Origin: Streptomyces colonosanans | Lineage (GTDB): Bacteria > Actinomycetota > Actinomycetes > Streptomycetales > Streptomycetaceae | DNA: 64,000 nt | Assembly (NCBI RefSeq): GCF_001866645.1 | Contig: NZ_MLYP01000002.1 | Coordinates: 1-64,000, forward strand | Reading direction: 5' to 3' | Shown here: in pieces, positions 63,961-64,000 of the stretch | Layout: each line of letters starts with the position of its first letter | Position numbering within the stretch: the first letter of the stretch is position 1 | Made by a program: the position numbers and the translations under genes | Notes under the pieces: model-generated | What the model saw: only the letters and a program-made list of their open reading frames with translations | The model's database searches: none | What the model was told of the DNA's origin: nothing

Positions 63961-64000
63961 TCAGCATGGCGCGTTCTTCGCCGCCACGACCGCGTCGAAC
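63961..64000 (-). CDS. rsmI: 3' end of a gene running in from the right, probably rsmI
   Basis: The last 12 codons read FDAVVAAKNAPC followed by TGA at 63961-63963. This resembles the C-terminus of RsmI-type 16S rRNA 2'-O-methyltransferase (KREVFDAVVAAK). Only the tail is visible, so the call is tentative. Confidence 0.45.
   Translation of the reverse strand, partial: FDAVVAAKNAPC

Overview
The window is a high-GC actinobacterial chromosome segment, almost certainly from a Streptomyces. The evidence is strong third-codon G/C bias, frequent GTG starts with GGAGG-type ribosome binding sites, an LAETG-type sortase signal, DivIVA/coiled-coil, MarR (TamR-like) and LuxR regulators, and a gene order (mfd, glmU-prs-rplY-pth, ppc, tam/tamR, galTEK, ispE-rsmA-rpfB-tatD) that resembles the known core region of Streptomyces chromosomes.

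Layout. 1-4.6 kb: a membrane protein, an HsdM-like DNA methylase with an altered catalytic motif, two secreted or lipid-anchored proteins, closed by a 25-bp-stem terminator. 4.6-10.9 kb is accessory. It holds an RHS/YD-repeat remnant and a decayed stretch. These are followed by a compact peptide-modification locus: a divergent HTH-TPR regulator, a CxC/H mini-protein, a one-TM micropeptide, a 39-residue precursor-like peptide ending in a Gly/Asp/Asn/Cys-rich tail, an asparagine-synthetase-like ligase and a methyltransferase. An immunity-like protein closes the stretch. 11-22 kb: HNH-type lipoprotein, Mfd, a MacB/FtsX-type ABC exporter, an MFS exporter and a DivIVA-like coiled-coil protein. 22-27.3 kb: a deaminase/nuclease/SUKH toxin-immunity island. 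27.3-40.2 kb: an orphan histidine kinase, a LAGLIDADG-like protein beside tRNA-Gln, glmU, prs, rplY, pth, a cell-wall-anchored protein, ppc, and a desaturase-TetR operon with three operator-like palindromes. 40.2-51.3 kb mixes housekeeping genes (tam, tamR, galTEK, cbiZ) with several broken genes (Uma2, VOC, sodium symporter). 51.4-64 kb: a LuxR regulator, two tandem PQQ-propeller proteins, an ABC-F protein, a second broken Uma2 gene, ispE, rsmA, rpfB, tatD, a zinc-ribbon protein and probably the last codons of rsmI.

The best candidate for an undescribed system is the peptide locus at 7.38-10.30 kb. Its precursor-like peptide lies between strong stem-loops. It has an Asn-synthetase-like ligase and a methyltransferase, but none of the leader peptidase/RRE partners expected of a lasso-peptide cluster. 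The second is the toxin-immunity island at 22.2-27.3 kb, in which toxin-like and immunity-like domains are fused in single chains. Five separate genes in the window are disrupted (RHS, two Uma2, VOC, symporter). This may be real decay or partly sequencing error, and raw reads would decide. All function calls come from reading motifs by eye; no database search was run.
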